64,000 nucleotides of DNA from Candidatus Villigracilis saccharophilus (GTDB lineage: Bacteria > Chloroflexota > Anaerolineae > Anaerolineales > Villigracilaceae): positions 1 through 64,000 of the forward strand of contig JADJNA010000048.1 in assembly GCA_016709305.1 (NCBI GenBank). The letters run 5' to 3'. Below the pieces are notes generated by a model that was not told the origin of the DNA, made no database searches, and was given only the letters and a program-made list of their open reading frames with translations. Made by a program: the position numbers and the translations under genes. Of the stretch, positions 27,152-34,655 are shown piece after piece (the stretch's first letter is position 1; each line of letters begins with the position of its first letter).

Positions 27152-28657
27152 ATGAAATGGCTCTCTCGTGTTACCTGGTTATATCTGACCCTGCCGTTCA
27201 TTATTTTTTGCGCAGGATGGCTGCGGCTGTCGATCGCGATTCCGGTGGCTGCAGTGCTTTTATGGGTTGTTTGGCGGCTGTTAAAACAAAAGTCCAGTGA
27301 CCTTTCCCCATTCCCAAAATTCCAGCTCCCATTTTACTTGTTACTTCTTACCATCCTTTGGGTCTTCCTCTCCGGCGTGGGCGGATACGCTTTCCAAAAT
27401 TGGGATCATCATTGGCGCAACGCCGTCCTGCGCGACCTGATCACGGACACCTGGCCTGTGGTGTATTCATCCCCTGAACAAGGTCCGGTAAAGATTCTTG
27501 TTTACTATCTGGGATACTGGCTCCCTTCCGCCCTGGCTGGGAAATTGCTTGGATGGAAGTTCGCCAATTTTTTTCTCTTCCTGTGGACCTGGCTTGGTGT
27601 TTTACTAACCATTCTGCACTTGAATCTCAAATTAAGAACCAGCTTGATCAAGACGGCTCTTCTGCTTATTTTCTTTAGCGGCGCAGACGCGTTGGGTGTT
27701 CTCTTCCTTGCTCAAGATTATCCAATGCTCTGGCCTCCCGTCCAGCATCTCGAGATCTGGGCTGGAAGTTTGCAATACTCCGCGTTCACTACACAGTTGT
27801 TCTGGGTGTTCAATCAAGCTGTCCCTGCGTGGCTGTGTATTGTACTTATTCTGGAATTGGACAATTCGCTATCCGATAATCGCTCATTTCAAATTACTGA
27901 AAAGATTTTTATCTGGTCACTCTGTTTCTTCTTTGCTCCGCTTGCTTCCATTGGATTATTTCCTTATTTGCTGCTCGAATGGTTCAAAGGAACGAATTTT
28001 AAGAATCCACTCAAGGATATTCGTTTCGACCTGCTGTTGGCCAGTGTGGCGGTTGTCATAATTTCCTATCTTTTCTTTTCCTCCAATACCGCCGCGCAGG
28101 AACGCGGATTTCAATCTTTAGCTGTAAAAGATTTCCTGATCTTCTTTCTGCTGGAAGGCGGGATTTTCTGGCTGCTGCTTGCCCCCGGTTTGCGGCGTGA
28201 CCTGCGCTGGATCGTAACTGGCTTTCTCCTTATCCTCATTCCATTTATTCAATTCGGAAGCGGCCGCGACTTTGTCATGCGCGCCTCCATTGCGCCGCTG
28301 TTCTACCTCATGATTGTGACAGGCGGGATCCTTTTTCAAAATACCTCTTCGCGCTTCCTGCGTTTTACTTTTACTGTTCTATTCCTGATCGGTGCATTGA
28401 CCCCGCTGTATGAGATCAACCGCTCGGTCTACAGGACTTTTGAATATTATCTTTTGCTTGATGACAACCCGCCTGCGCAGACAAGCCAGGAACCGATCAC
28501 CCATCTCGAGCAGGGAGTCGCCCCGGAATTGGAACATCCCGGTGCCCTCGTCTCGGATAAAATTCAAACGTTAAAGTTCATGGATGATAAGCTTTCGAAG
28601 AACTTTATTGCCAATGTCAGGCAATCGTTGTATTATCGCTATATAGCACCCCGTTAA
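27152..28657 (+). CDS. Polytopic membrane protein, GT-C-like, function unknown
   Basis: 501 residues, about 10-11 hydrophobic helices. Outer loop NWDHHWRNAVLRDLITDTWPVVY resembles the sugar-binding first loop of GT-C proteins, but no DE pair is present there. A short polar C-terminal tail follows the last helix. It follows the GT39-like gene by 28 bases in the same direction. Could be a glycosyltransferase or a related lipid-linked sugar handler. Confidence 0.6.
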   Translation: MKWLSRVTWLYLTLPFIIFCAGWLRLSIAIPVAAVLLWVVWRLLKQKSSDLSPFPKFQLPFYLLLLTILWVFLSGVGGYAFQNWDHHWRNAVLRDLITDTWPVVYSSPEQGPVKILVYYLGYWLPSALAGKLLGWKFANFFLFLWTWLGVLLTILHLNLKLRTSLIKTALLLIFFSGADALGVLFLAQDYPMLWPPVQHLEIWAGSLQYSAFTTQLFWVFNQAVPAWLCIVLILELDNSLSDNRSFQITEKIFIWSLCFFFAPLASIGLFPYLLLEWFKGTNFKNPLKDIRFDLLLASVAVVIISYLFFSSNTAAQERGFQSLAVKDFLIFFLLEGGIFWLLLAPGLRRDLRWIVTGFLLILIPFIQFGSGRDFVMRASIAPLFYLMIVTGGILFQNTSSRFLRFTFTVLFLIGALTPLYEINRSVYRTFEYYLLLDDNPPAQTSQEPITHLEQGVAPELEHPGALVSDKIQTLKFMDDKLSKNFIANVRQSLYYRYIAPR

Positions 28658-28671
28658 ACTTGGAGCATATC

Positions 28672-29037
28672 ATGACACAATTTCCAACCCCGCCGGACCC
28701 AAAGGAATTTTACGAACAGGTCTGGGATATTGCCCGCCAGATACCGCGCGGCAGGATCGCCTCGTACAAGCAGATCGCAAAATTGATCCCATTACCAGCC
28801 GGTGTGGATGGTGAAACCTATCTGGAATTTGGGGCGCTTTGGGTGAGCGGCGCCATGGCCGCCAGCCCAAGTGATGTCCCCTGGCAGCGCGTGGTTAACT
28901 CGAAGGGTGAGATCAGCGAGCGGGATGGGGTTGAAGCCAAAAGGCACGTTCTCCTGTTGGAAGAGGAAGGCGTTGTCTTTGGTGTCAGGGGCCGCATTGA
29001 TCTGAAGAGATATGGCTGGAGCGGAAAGCTTAAGTGA
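28672..29037 (+). CDS. Alkyltransferase-like protein (ATL), copy 1
   Basis: 121 residues. MGMT-type DNA-binding domain: FYEQVWDIARQIPRGRIASYKQIAKL (helix-turn-helix with the Arg finger) and VPWQRVVNSKG. The cysteine of PCHRV in O6-alkylguanine methyltransferases is replaced by Trp, the hallmark of alkyltransferase-like proteins, which bind O6-alkylguanine and hand it to nucleotide excision repair. ATG 28672 behind TTGGAGCATATC. Tail-to-head with a second copy 13 bases on. Confidence 0.9.
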   Translation: MTQFPTPPDPKEFYEQVWDIARQIPRGRIASYKQIAKLIPLPAGVDGETYLEFGALWVSGAMAASPSDVPWQRVVNSKGEISERDGVEAKRHVLLLEEEGVVFGVRGRIDLKRYGWSGKLK

Positions 29038-29050
29038 GGAGAAATTCCCA

Positions 29051-29440
29051 ATGCCTGCCTTTGCTTCTCCACCCAACCTGCAAGCTTACTACGAACAAGT
29101 CTGGAATATTGTGCGCCAGATACCGTTCGGCAAAGTTGCCGCGTATGGGCAGATCGCCAAAATGCTCCCTCCGCCCGCGGGTGTTGAGATCGAAGCCTAC
29201 GCGGCTTTCGCCCCAAGGTGGGTTGGCGGAGCAATGGCCGCCTGCCCCGCTGATGTGCCCTGGCAACGGGTCATTAACTCACAGGGCAAAATCAGTGAAC
29301 GTGAAGGCGCGGAGCGGCAGCGTCAACTGCTCGAATCAGAGGGAATTATCTTCGATGCCAAAGGCAGGGTTGACCTGAAAAAATACGGATGGAGCGGCAG
29401 GAACGAAGATGATATTCCCAAACAGCCGTCTCTGTTTTAG
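29051..29440 (+). CDS. Alkyltransferase-like protein (ATL), copy 2
   Basis: 129 residues, the same architecture as copy 1: YYEQVWNIVRQIPFGKVAAYGQIAKML, VPWQRVINSQGKISE, DLKKYGWSG. Also Trp in place of the active cysteine. ATG behind GAGGAGAAATTCCC. By eye roughly half of the aligned positions are identical to copy 1, so the duplication is not recent. Two ATL genes in tandem are unusual. Confidence 0.9.
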   Translation: MPAFASPPNLQAYYEQVWNIVRQIPFGKVAAYGQIAKMLPPPAGVEIEAYAAFAPRWVGGAMAACPADVPWQRVINSQGKISEREGAERQRQLLESEGIIFDAKGRVDLKKYGWSGRNEDDIPKQPSLF

Positions 29441-29534
29441 TATCCCTCTTGACCCTGCGTGTTCCCTGACGTTTTTAACACGCCTGAAACAAGCTGTTTT
29501 TCCCGCGCCTGTCGGTAATGAATAATGCAGGCTT

Positions 29535-29540
29535 TATAAT
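29535..29540 (+). promoter_or_regulatory. -10 box TATAAT, probable leaderless start
   Basis: TATAAT is followed by 7 bases and then ATG 29548, which favours that start over the ATGs at 29518 and 29539. Confidence 0.5.
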
Positions 29541-29547
29541 GGACTTT

Positions 29548-30336
29548 ATGACTACTCAAGGTTTTTTCACTAAAAATAAATCAGTTAGAAATCAACGCAT
29601 GTTCTTTGCAGCGTTAAGCGGATTTTTTATGGGGACGGTCGTAACGCTGGCCACAAGTTTTATTGATACCTGGTTTTTCCCGGACCTGCCCCTATATTTG
29701 AACTGGTCTTCTGTTTTAGTTGCATGGGTTTTGTGGGCATTTCTGGGAGGGTTGCTGGCGAGCTTGTCTGCGCTTTCCGCTGAAGGCTGGGCCGGCGTCT
29801 TTCTTTCAGCATTGGGAATGGCTGTTACGGTGCTTGTGATCAATGCACTTCAAGGCTCGGAAAGTATGATGGTGAGCCTGGTTGCCTTCTTTGGATTGCT
29901 GCTCCCATTCATTGCCATGATGTTCCCATTGGCAGCTCTTTTTTACTGGCTCGCGAAGCGTTCTGTTGAAGCACTGTCTTTAAGCGGTTGGCCGCGCAGC
30001 CGCGTTTTCCTGGTCAATGCTTTGATTGTGCTTGTGTTGGGTGCACTGCCTGGCTGGTATGTAAAAATGGATCAAAGGGCTGAGCAAGGGGTGCGGATCA
30101 TCCATGATATTCTACAGGGAGCTCCTGTGGAATTCAACGAAAATCTCTCAAAAACCAGCGGATTTTTGGAACATCAAGGCCAGTCTTATGCGCTCAGTCA
30201 GGTAGACTCATCGTATTCAACGGTTGGAGTGGATGTCACCGTTCACTATGAAGATGGATATACCATAATGTGCACGGTAGTCTTGTATCCCGGCCAGGAG
30301 CCTTCCGTGTCGCCTTGTAAAGCTCAGACACCGTAG
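29548..30336 (+). CDS. Hypothetical membrane protein with extracytoplasmic C-terminus
   Basis: 262 residues from ATG 29548; 29518 is a possible earlier start. About five hydrophobic helices (residues ~14-170), followed by a ~85-residue polar domain (YVKMDQRAEQGVRIIHDILQG onward) with two Cys near the end (IMCTVVL, VSPCKAQ). No family was recognised. Its stop codon directly abuts the stop codon of convergent holA. Confidence 0.6.
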   Translation: MTTQGFFTKNKSVRNQRMFFAALSGFFMGTVVTLATSFIDTWFFPDLPLYLNWSSVLVAWVLWAFLGGLLASLSALSAEGWAGVFLSALGMAVTVLVINALQGSESMMVSLVAFFGLLLPFIAMMFPLAALFYWLAKRSVEALSLSGWPRSRVFLVNALIVLVLGALPGWYVKMDQRAEQGVRIIHDILQGAPVEFNENLSKTSGFLEHQGQSYALSQVDSSYSTVGVDVTVHYEDGYTIMCTVVLYPGQEPSVSPCKAQTP

Positions 30337-31308
30337 TTATTTCCCCGCGAGTTCAGCGATCAGCATGTCCAGAGCCAGTTCCAGTGTGATCTGGCTCGTT
30401 TTGACTCTTTCATCGATTGTTAGTAATTTACGATAAATACCTTCCAGCGCTTCGATCGAGAAGCGCCCTGCCTGCCCGGTTGTTTTTTCAGCAACGAACG
30501 GATGCACGCCCAGCGCGCGCGCCACGTCATCCTTGTTGCCCCGACCGTCCAAAATTTCGCGCGCCTGTATCAATAATCTGAATTGACGCACGACCATGCC
30601 CCACAAGGAAAACACTTCTTCGTTCTCAAGCAGACGATGCAAAAGTTTTTGCGCGACTTTGCCGTTGCCCTGTGACAACGCATCGACAAAATCAAAGACA
30701 CTTTGCTGGGAAGTGACGATACAGACCGCTTCCACATCCGACCCTTGAACGGGTCTTGCCCAATTGACATAAGCCAGTAATTTAGAAATTTCCATCCCCG
30801 CTTGGCGCGTGTCCACGCCGACCATTTCAGCGAGTTTTGAGGCCGCTGCGGGTTCGATTTTTCCATCCTGCTTCTTCACTTCATTGACGATCCAGCCTTG
30901 CATCTCCTTTTGTCTTGGGAGCATGAAAGCCTGGGTCTTTACAATCGACGCGTTTTTGGCCGCCCATTTGATCAACCAGTGTTTTTCTGCTTCCTTGGGT
31001 TCGATCAATTCATGGATGACAAGCTTGACTGAATCAGGCGCCTTGCTGATGTACTCTTCAAATTTTTTGCGAGTGCCAACATTATTGTATTTTGCCGATG
31101 GATTGGAGAGGACCACCAGCCGCTTTGGCGCCAGGAATGGCATGGCGTTGAGGGCGTTATTAAAGTCATCCTCGCTCACGCTGCGCGCTTCAAAGTGTGC
31201 CGTGTTCATCCCTGCAGTGGTGGGGTCGGTAAAGTCAGACTCGAAGTCCTTGAGCCTGCGCGTGATGGCGAATTCATCGTTTCCGTATAATATGAAAATA
31301 TTGGGCAT
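30337..31308 (-). CDS. holA: DNA polymerase III delta subunit
   Basis: 323 residues from ATG 31308; GTG 31332 is an upstream alternative. The opening NIFILYGNDEFAI, the sensor-like YISKAPDSVKLVIHELIE and the C-terminal FDFVDALSQGNGKVAQKLLHRLLENEE match the delta clamp-loader subunit. It opens the sliding clamp during loading. Walker A is absent, as expected in delta. Lies downstream of dusB and a DUF6391 gene on the same strand. Confidence 0.9.
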   Translation of the reverse strand: MPNIFILYGNDEFAITRRLKDFESDFTDPTTAGMNTAHFEARSVSEDDFNNALNAMPFLAPKRLVVLSNPSAKYNNVGTRKKFEEYISKAPDSVKLVIHELIEPKEAEKHWLIKWAAKNASIVKTQAFMLPRQKEMQGWIVNEVKKQDGKIEPAAASKLAEMVGVDTRQAGMEISKLLAYVNWARPVQGSDVEAVCIVTSQQSVFDFVDALSQGNGKVAQKLLHRLLENEEVFSLWGMVVRQFRLLIQAREILDGRGNKDDVARALGVHPFVAEKTTGQAGRFSIEALEGIYRKLLTIDERVKTSQITLELALDMLIAELAGK

Positions 31309-31365
31309 GATTCTTTTACTACAAAGTGTCACAAAGATTTTTCTGGGTGCCCTTTGTGGTTAATT

Positions 31366-31851
31366 TTATTTTGTAATGATTCTATGCACACCCTTGCGGA
31401 TGGGGATGATATCAATGATCTGCATTGCCCCCATGTCCGCTTCGGTGGTGTAGCGCTGCTGGAGCAGTGGTCCAAGCGGACGCGCGATCAGCACGCCAAT
31501 AACACCCGCTGCTATCGCGATGGGCAGGAGCAGGAGCCGTGTCCACGCGGATTTGGCCAATCGAAGCACCGACCAGCTCAATGTCCCGGCCAGAAGCGTG
31601 GTGGTCGCGAGGTTTGTCCCGCAGCCCGCGTGGATCGCCAATCCGCTTTCCCCTTCGCGTAATCTTTCCAGCGCTTCAGTTGAGTTGATCCAAACATCCT
31701 GCGTGGAAAAATCCCCGAGCAGGAAAAATCCGGTTGGGTTGGAATGCCCTGCCATATTGCCCTGGTGTGTGCGTGACAGCATGTGCAGTGTGGCATGTTC
31801 GAGCGCGTGGTTGCGCCGTGTTTCGAGAATATAGGGGAGATCGAGGATCAT
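31366..31851 (-). CDS. DUF6391-type membrane protein
   Basis: 161 residues. Start taken at ATG 31851, exactly 6 bases after a TATAAT box; an in-frame start at 31911 would overlap dusB. The family mark LETRRNHALEHATLHML at the N-terminus resembles a metal-binding helix. A hydrophobic region near residues 88-130 gives about two membrane segments. Function unknown; the neighbours are dusB and holA. Confidence 0.7.
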   Translation of the reverse strand: MILDLPYILETRRNHALEHATLHMLSRTHQGNMAGHSNPTGFFLLGDFSTQDVWINSTEALERLREGESGLAIHAGCGTNLATTTLLAGTLSWSVLRLAKSAWTRLLLLPIAIAAGVIGVLIARPLGPLLQQRYTTEADMGAMQIIDIIPIRKGVHRIITK

Positions 31852-31857
31852 AAGGGG

Positions 31858-31863
31858 ATTATA
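31858..31863 (-). promoter_or_regulatory. -10 box TATAAT, probable leaderless start
   Basis: On the minus strand TATAAT is followed by CCCCTT and ATG (31851). No Shine-Dalgarno sequence. Confidence 0.5.
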
Positions 31864-31873
31864 TCCTTTACGC

Positions 31874-32836
31874 TTACGCTGTAGCGACATAGACTTGATC
31901 AAGCAGTTCAAGAAATTCAGCAGATGGGCGTGTCTTCAGGATCTCCCGTCGTGTTTCGCGGTCGAGTGTTTTCAACAAGAGATATTGCACCGCGTATTTT
32001 CGGAATAACCTTTGGCCATCTTCATCGCCATAAAATTCCACGCTTTTTGCCAGGTGTTTATGAATGGTTTCCTTGACCATTTCAGGCGGGACCTGTTCGC
32101 GGTCCAGCCGTGCAAATATCCACGGGTTGGCAAGCGCGGCGCGCCCGATCATGACCGCGTCGCAGCCTGTGTGGTCCTTCAGCTTTTTGATATCTTCAAC
32201 CCGTTTGACATCGCCGTTCCCAATGACGGGAATTTTCACCGCGGATTTCACTTCTGCGATGGCGTCCCAGTTCGCGTTGCCGCTGTAGCCCTGCTCCTTG
32301 GTTCGCCCGTGGATCGCGATCAGCGAGCCGCCGCATTCTTCCACGATGCGCGCGATGAGTTTGTAGTTTTTGTTTCGCTCCCAGCCCAATCGTATCTTGC
32401 CCGTTACCGGCACTGTGAGTTTGGCGCTAAGTTTGCTAAATGTGCGCGCGATCTTGAGCGGCGATTTCATCATGCCGACGCCGGCGCCGCGATGTGAGAC
32501 ACTTTTGGCAGGACACCCCATGTTGATGTCAATGATGCTTGGTCCCCAATCCTGCACGCGCAGGGCGGCTTCCAGAATTTTGTTGGGATCATCCCCATAT
32601 AGTTGAAAAGTGACGGGGCGCTCCACTTCCTGGTAATACAATTTTTTCGCAGGTTGTTTTGACCTGCTTAAGATTTTTTCAACTTGAACGAATTCAGAAT
32701 AGCTCATCGCTGACCCGAACTCGCGGCACAGCGAACGGAACGGCCAGTCAGAATAGCCGTCCATCGGTGCGAGGATGGTATCGCCATAAATAGGAATATC
32801 GCGAACATGGAAATTAGGTGAGGAATTGTTGTTCAT
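31874..32836 (-). CDS. dusB: tRNA-dihydrouridine synthase (DusB-like)
   Basis: 320 residues, FMN-dependent TIM barrel. APMDGYSDWPFR opens the barrel, DINMGCPAKSVSHRGAG carries the catalytic cysteine, KIRLGW, IHGRTKEQGYSG and IPVIGNGDV bind flavin and the substrate uridine. C-terminal helical tRNA-binding domain is short. Reduces uridine in the tRNA D-loop. The exact Dus subfamily is uncertain. Confidence 0.9.
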   Translation of the reverse strand: MNNNSSPNFHVRDIPIYGDTILAPMDGYSDWPFRSLCREFGSAMSYSEFVQVEKILSRSKQPAKKLYYQEVERPVTFQLYGDDPNKILEAALRVQDWGPSIIDINMGCPAKSVSHRGAGVGMMKSPLKIARTFSKLSAKLTVPVTGKIRLGWERNKNYKLIARIVEECGGSLIAIHGRTKEQGYSGNANWDAIAEVKSAVKIPVIGNGDVKRVEDIKKLKDHTGCDAVMIGRAALANPWIFARLDREQVPPEMVKETIHKHLAKSVEFYGDEDGQRLFRKYAVQYLLLKTLDRETRREILKTRPSAEFLELLDQVYVATA

Positions 32837-32840
32837 AAAA

Positions 32841-32869
32841 TAAAAAGGGCGGACATCCTTTGTCCGCCC
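32841..32869 (-). terminator. Terminator after msrA (minus strand)
   Basis: GGGCGGACA (32847-32855) pairs with TGTCCGCCC (32861-32869); read on the minus strand a T-run follows the stem. It separates msrA from dusB. A TATACT box on the minus strand at 32869-32874 would make the same hairpin part of the dusB leader. Confidence 0.75.
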
Positions 32870-32882
32870 AAGTATAACTGTT

Positions 32883-33434
32883 TTATGCCGGCTGTTTCTT
32901 CAGCAGCTCCAGATGATGTTTCCGAAATTTTAAGACTTTTGGCGCGACTACCGCCTGGCAATAGGGCTGGTTCTGATTGCGCGCAAAATATTCCTGGTGG
33001 TAATCTTCGGCAACGAAATAATTATTTACTGCGGCCACTTCTGTAACAATGGGTCCGCTCCAGATGACCTGGGCGTTTAACTCGCGGATGATCTGCTCTG
33101 CGGTGGTTTTCTGCTCGGGGGAATGATAGAAGACGGCGGAACGATATTGCACGCCGACGTCTCCGCCCTGGCGGTTCATGGTTGTGGGGTCATGGATCGC
33201 AAAGAACACATTCAGCAAATCACGGAACGAGATCACAGACGGGTCAAATTTGATTCGGATCACTTCCGCGTGGCCGGTATCTCCGCTGCATACATCGCGG
33301 TAGGACGGATTCAACACATGTCCGTTTGAATAGCCTGATTCAACCGACTCCACCCCTTTGATATCATCGAAAACTGCTTCCAGACACCAGAAGCATCCCC
33401 CTGCGAGTGTGGCGGTCTCATACTGGTCGCTCAT
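32883..33434 (-). CDS. msrA: Peptide-methionine (S)-S-oxide reductase
   Basis: 183 residues. GGCFWCLEAVFDD holds the catalytic cysteine, with YSNGHVLNPSYRDVCSGDTGHAEVI and ITEV-type regions of MsrA and YHQEYFARNQNQPYC near the C-terminus. Repairs methionine-S-sulfoxide. ATG behind AAAGGAGATTTTATT. Monocistronic, closed by a hairpin. Confidence 0.95.
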   Translation of the reverse strand: MSDQYETATLAGGCFWCLEAVFDDIKGVESVESGYSNGHVLNPSYRDVCSGDTGHAEVIRIKFDPSVISFRDLLNVFFAIHDPTTMNRQGGDVGVQYRSAVFYHSPEQKTTAEQIIRELNAQVIWSGPIVTEVAAVNNYFVAEDYHQEYFARNQNQPYCQAVVAPKVLKFRKHHLELLKKQPA

Positions 33435-33550
33435 AATAAAATCTCCTTTTTTTGTATGCTTTCAAGACAACACGGGGATGAAATATATTCTTAAAAGAAG
33501 ATAACAGTTTATTAAACAAAAAGATCACCGTTAGGGGATCTTTTGAAGAT

Positions 33551-34600
33551 TTATCTCATTCCGGATAGCGTGATCAATCCGCTGCTGATGTTGATGTTCA
33601 TTATTTTCAGCCCAGGCGTTTGCTCATTTATTTTTTCAGAGAGAAGTTGGTTGAGCCATGTCTCTGCCTGTGAAAGCAAAATATTCGGGATCGCTTGACG
33701 GCCGATCTGTATTGATTCGATCTTAATGGCGGGCTGTCCATTTGAGTCCAGATCGATTATCCCGTTTATCAATGCGGAAGTCTCGTTGTCACTGCCGTTT
33801 ACGATTCCCCAGATCTGGATCTGGCCATTGCGCAAATAGACTTGTATCTCCCGCATGGGCAGGTCGGGATTGTTCTTCATTTCCATGGCAAGCCATGAAG
33901 TGATCTGTAATTCGGTCAGCGTAACTGTGTTCAATGTGCCGGGTTGGGGGAGCGCGCTTTCAAGCGCCGTCTTTGCCTCCAGGCCGGCTGTGTCCGATGA
34001 TATGATCTGTGCGCCTGGTCGTTCCGGAGCGCCTTCCATGCCGTTTTTGGCATTGCTTACTGCCAGACTGATCAATGCATCCACGAGCGGAGCATACTGT
34101 GGGTATGATGCGCCAATCTCGGCCCGGGTCTGCGCGGCGATATCATCTGCCAGTGGCTGCGCAAGCGGGGTGGGCGTGGCAGGAATGATAAGTTGCGCCA
34201 TATCAGATCCAGGGTTGTTTCGCGCAACCACAAAAGTGGACGTGCCAAGGATCAATATCATGACCGCAACGACGGTTACAATTCGTAAAATGTTTTTTAG
34301 CGGGCCGGGAATGGAGACGGAAGCAGAATTCGCAAAACCACGAAATGGTAAAGTTTTATCCTGTGATTTTATCCGTCCAAGCCAAAGCCTTGCTTCGTGA
34401 TTTTTAGGATTGATCTTGAGCACGCGTTCATAGCATTCCGCCCTGCGTTCTTTTTCTTCCACCATGCGCGCCATCAGCATCCACGCGGTTTCTTCATCGG
34501 GATATTCGGTGAGCAGTTCGGCAAGATATTTTTTTGCCAGTTCACGGTTTCCGCGTTGGAAGGTGTAATCGGCTTGCTTGAGGAGTTCTTTTTTATTCAT
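33551..34600 (-). CDS. Membrane-anchored protein with N-terminal tetratricopeptide repeats
   Basis: 349 residues. Two TPR-like units at residues 1-80 (LLKQADYTFQRGNRELAKKYLAELL; AECYERVLKINPKNHEARLWL), one transmembrane helix near 108-130, and an extracytoplasmic domain of ~215 residues with no known match; repeats such as LPQPGTLNTVTLTELQITSWLA are visible. Downstream of clpC on the same strand with a hairpin between them, so it may be independently expressed. Confidence 0.65.
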   Translation of the reverse strand: MNKKELLKQADYTFQRGNRELAKKYLAELLTEYPDEETAWMLMARMVEEKERRAECYERVLKINPKNHEARLWLGRIKSQDKTLPFRGFANSASVSIPGPLKNILRIVTVVAVMILILGTSTFVVARNNPGSDMAQLIIPATPTPLAQPLADDIAAQTRAEIGASYPQYAPLVDALISLAVSNAKNGMEGAPERPGAQIISSDTAGLEAKTALESALPQPGTLNTVTLTELQITSWLAMEMKNNPDLPMREIQVYLRNGQIQIWGIVNGSDNETSALINGIIDLDSNGQPAIKIESIQIGRQAIPNILLSQAETWLNQLLSEKINEQTPGLKIMNINISSGLITLSGMR

Positions 34601-34610
34601 TTATTTTTGA

Positions 34611-34647
34611 CCAGTCCCTAAAGGCATTTTGAACCTTTAGGGACTGG
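34611..34647. repeat. 14-bp inverted repeat between clpC and TPR gene
   Basis: CCAGTCCCTAAAGG (34611-34624) pairs with CCTTTAGGGACTGG (34634-34647). A run of Ts follows on the plus strand, so the canonical terminator orientation is opposite to both flanking genes. On the minus strand it would be only a stem-loop in the clpC 3' end. Confidence 0.6.
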
Positions 34648-34655
34648 TTTTTTTT

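Noticed and set aside
34611..34647. Rho-independent terminator of clpC
   Set aside because: The T-run follows the stem on the plus strand, while clpC and the next gene are on the minus strand.
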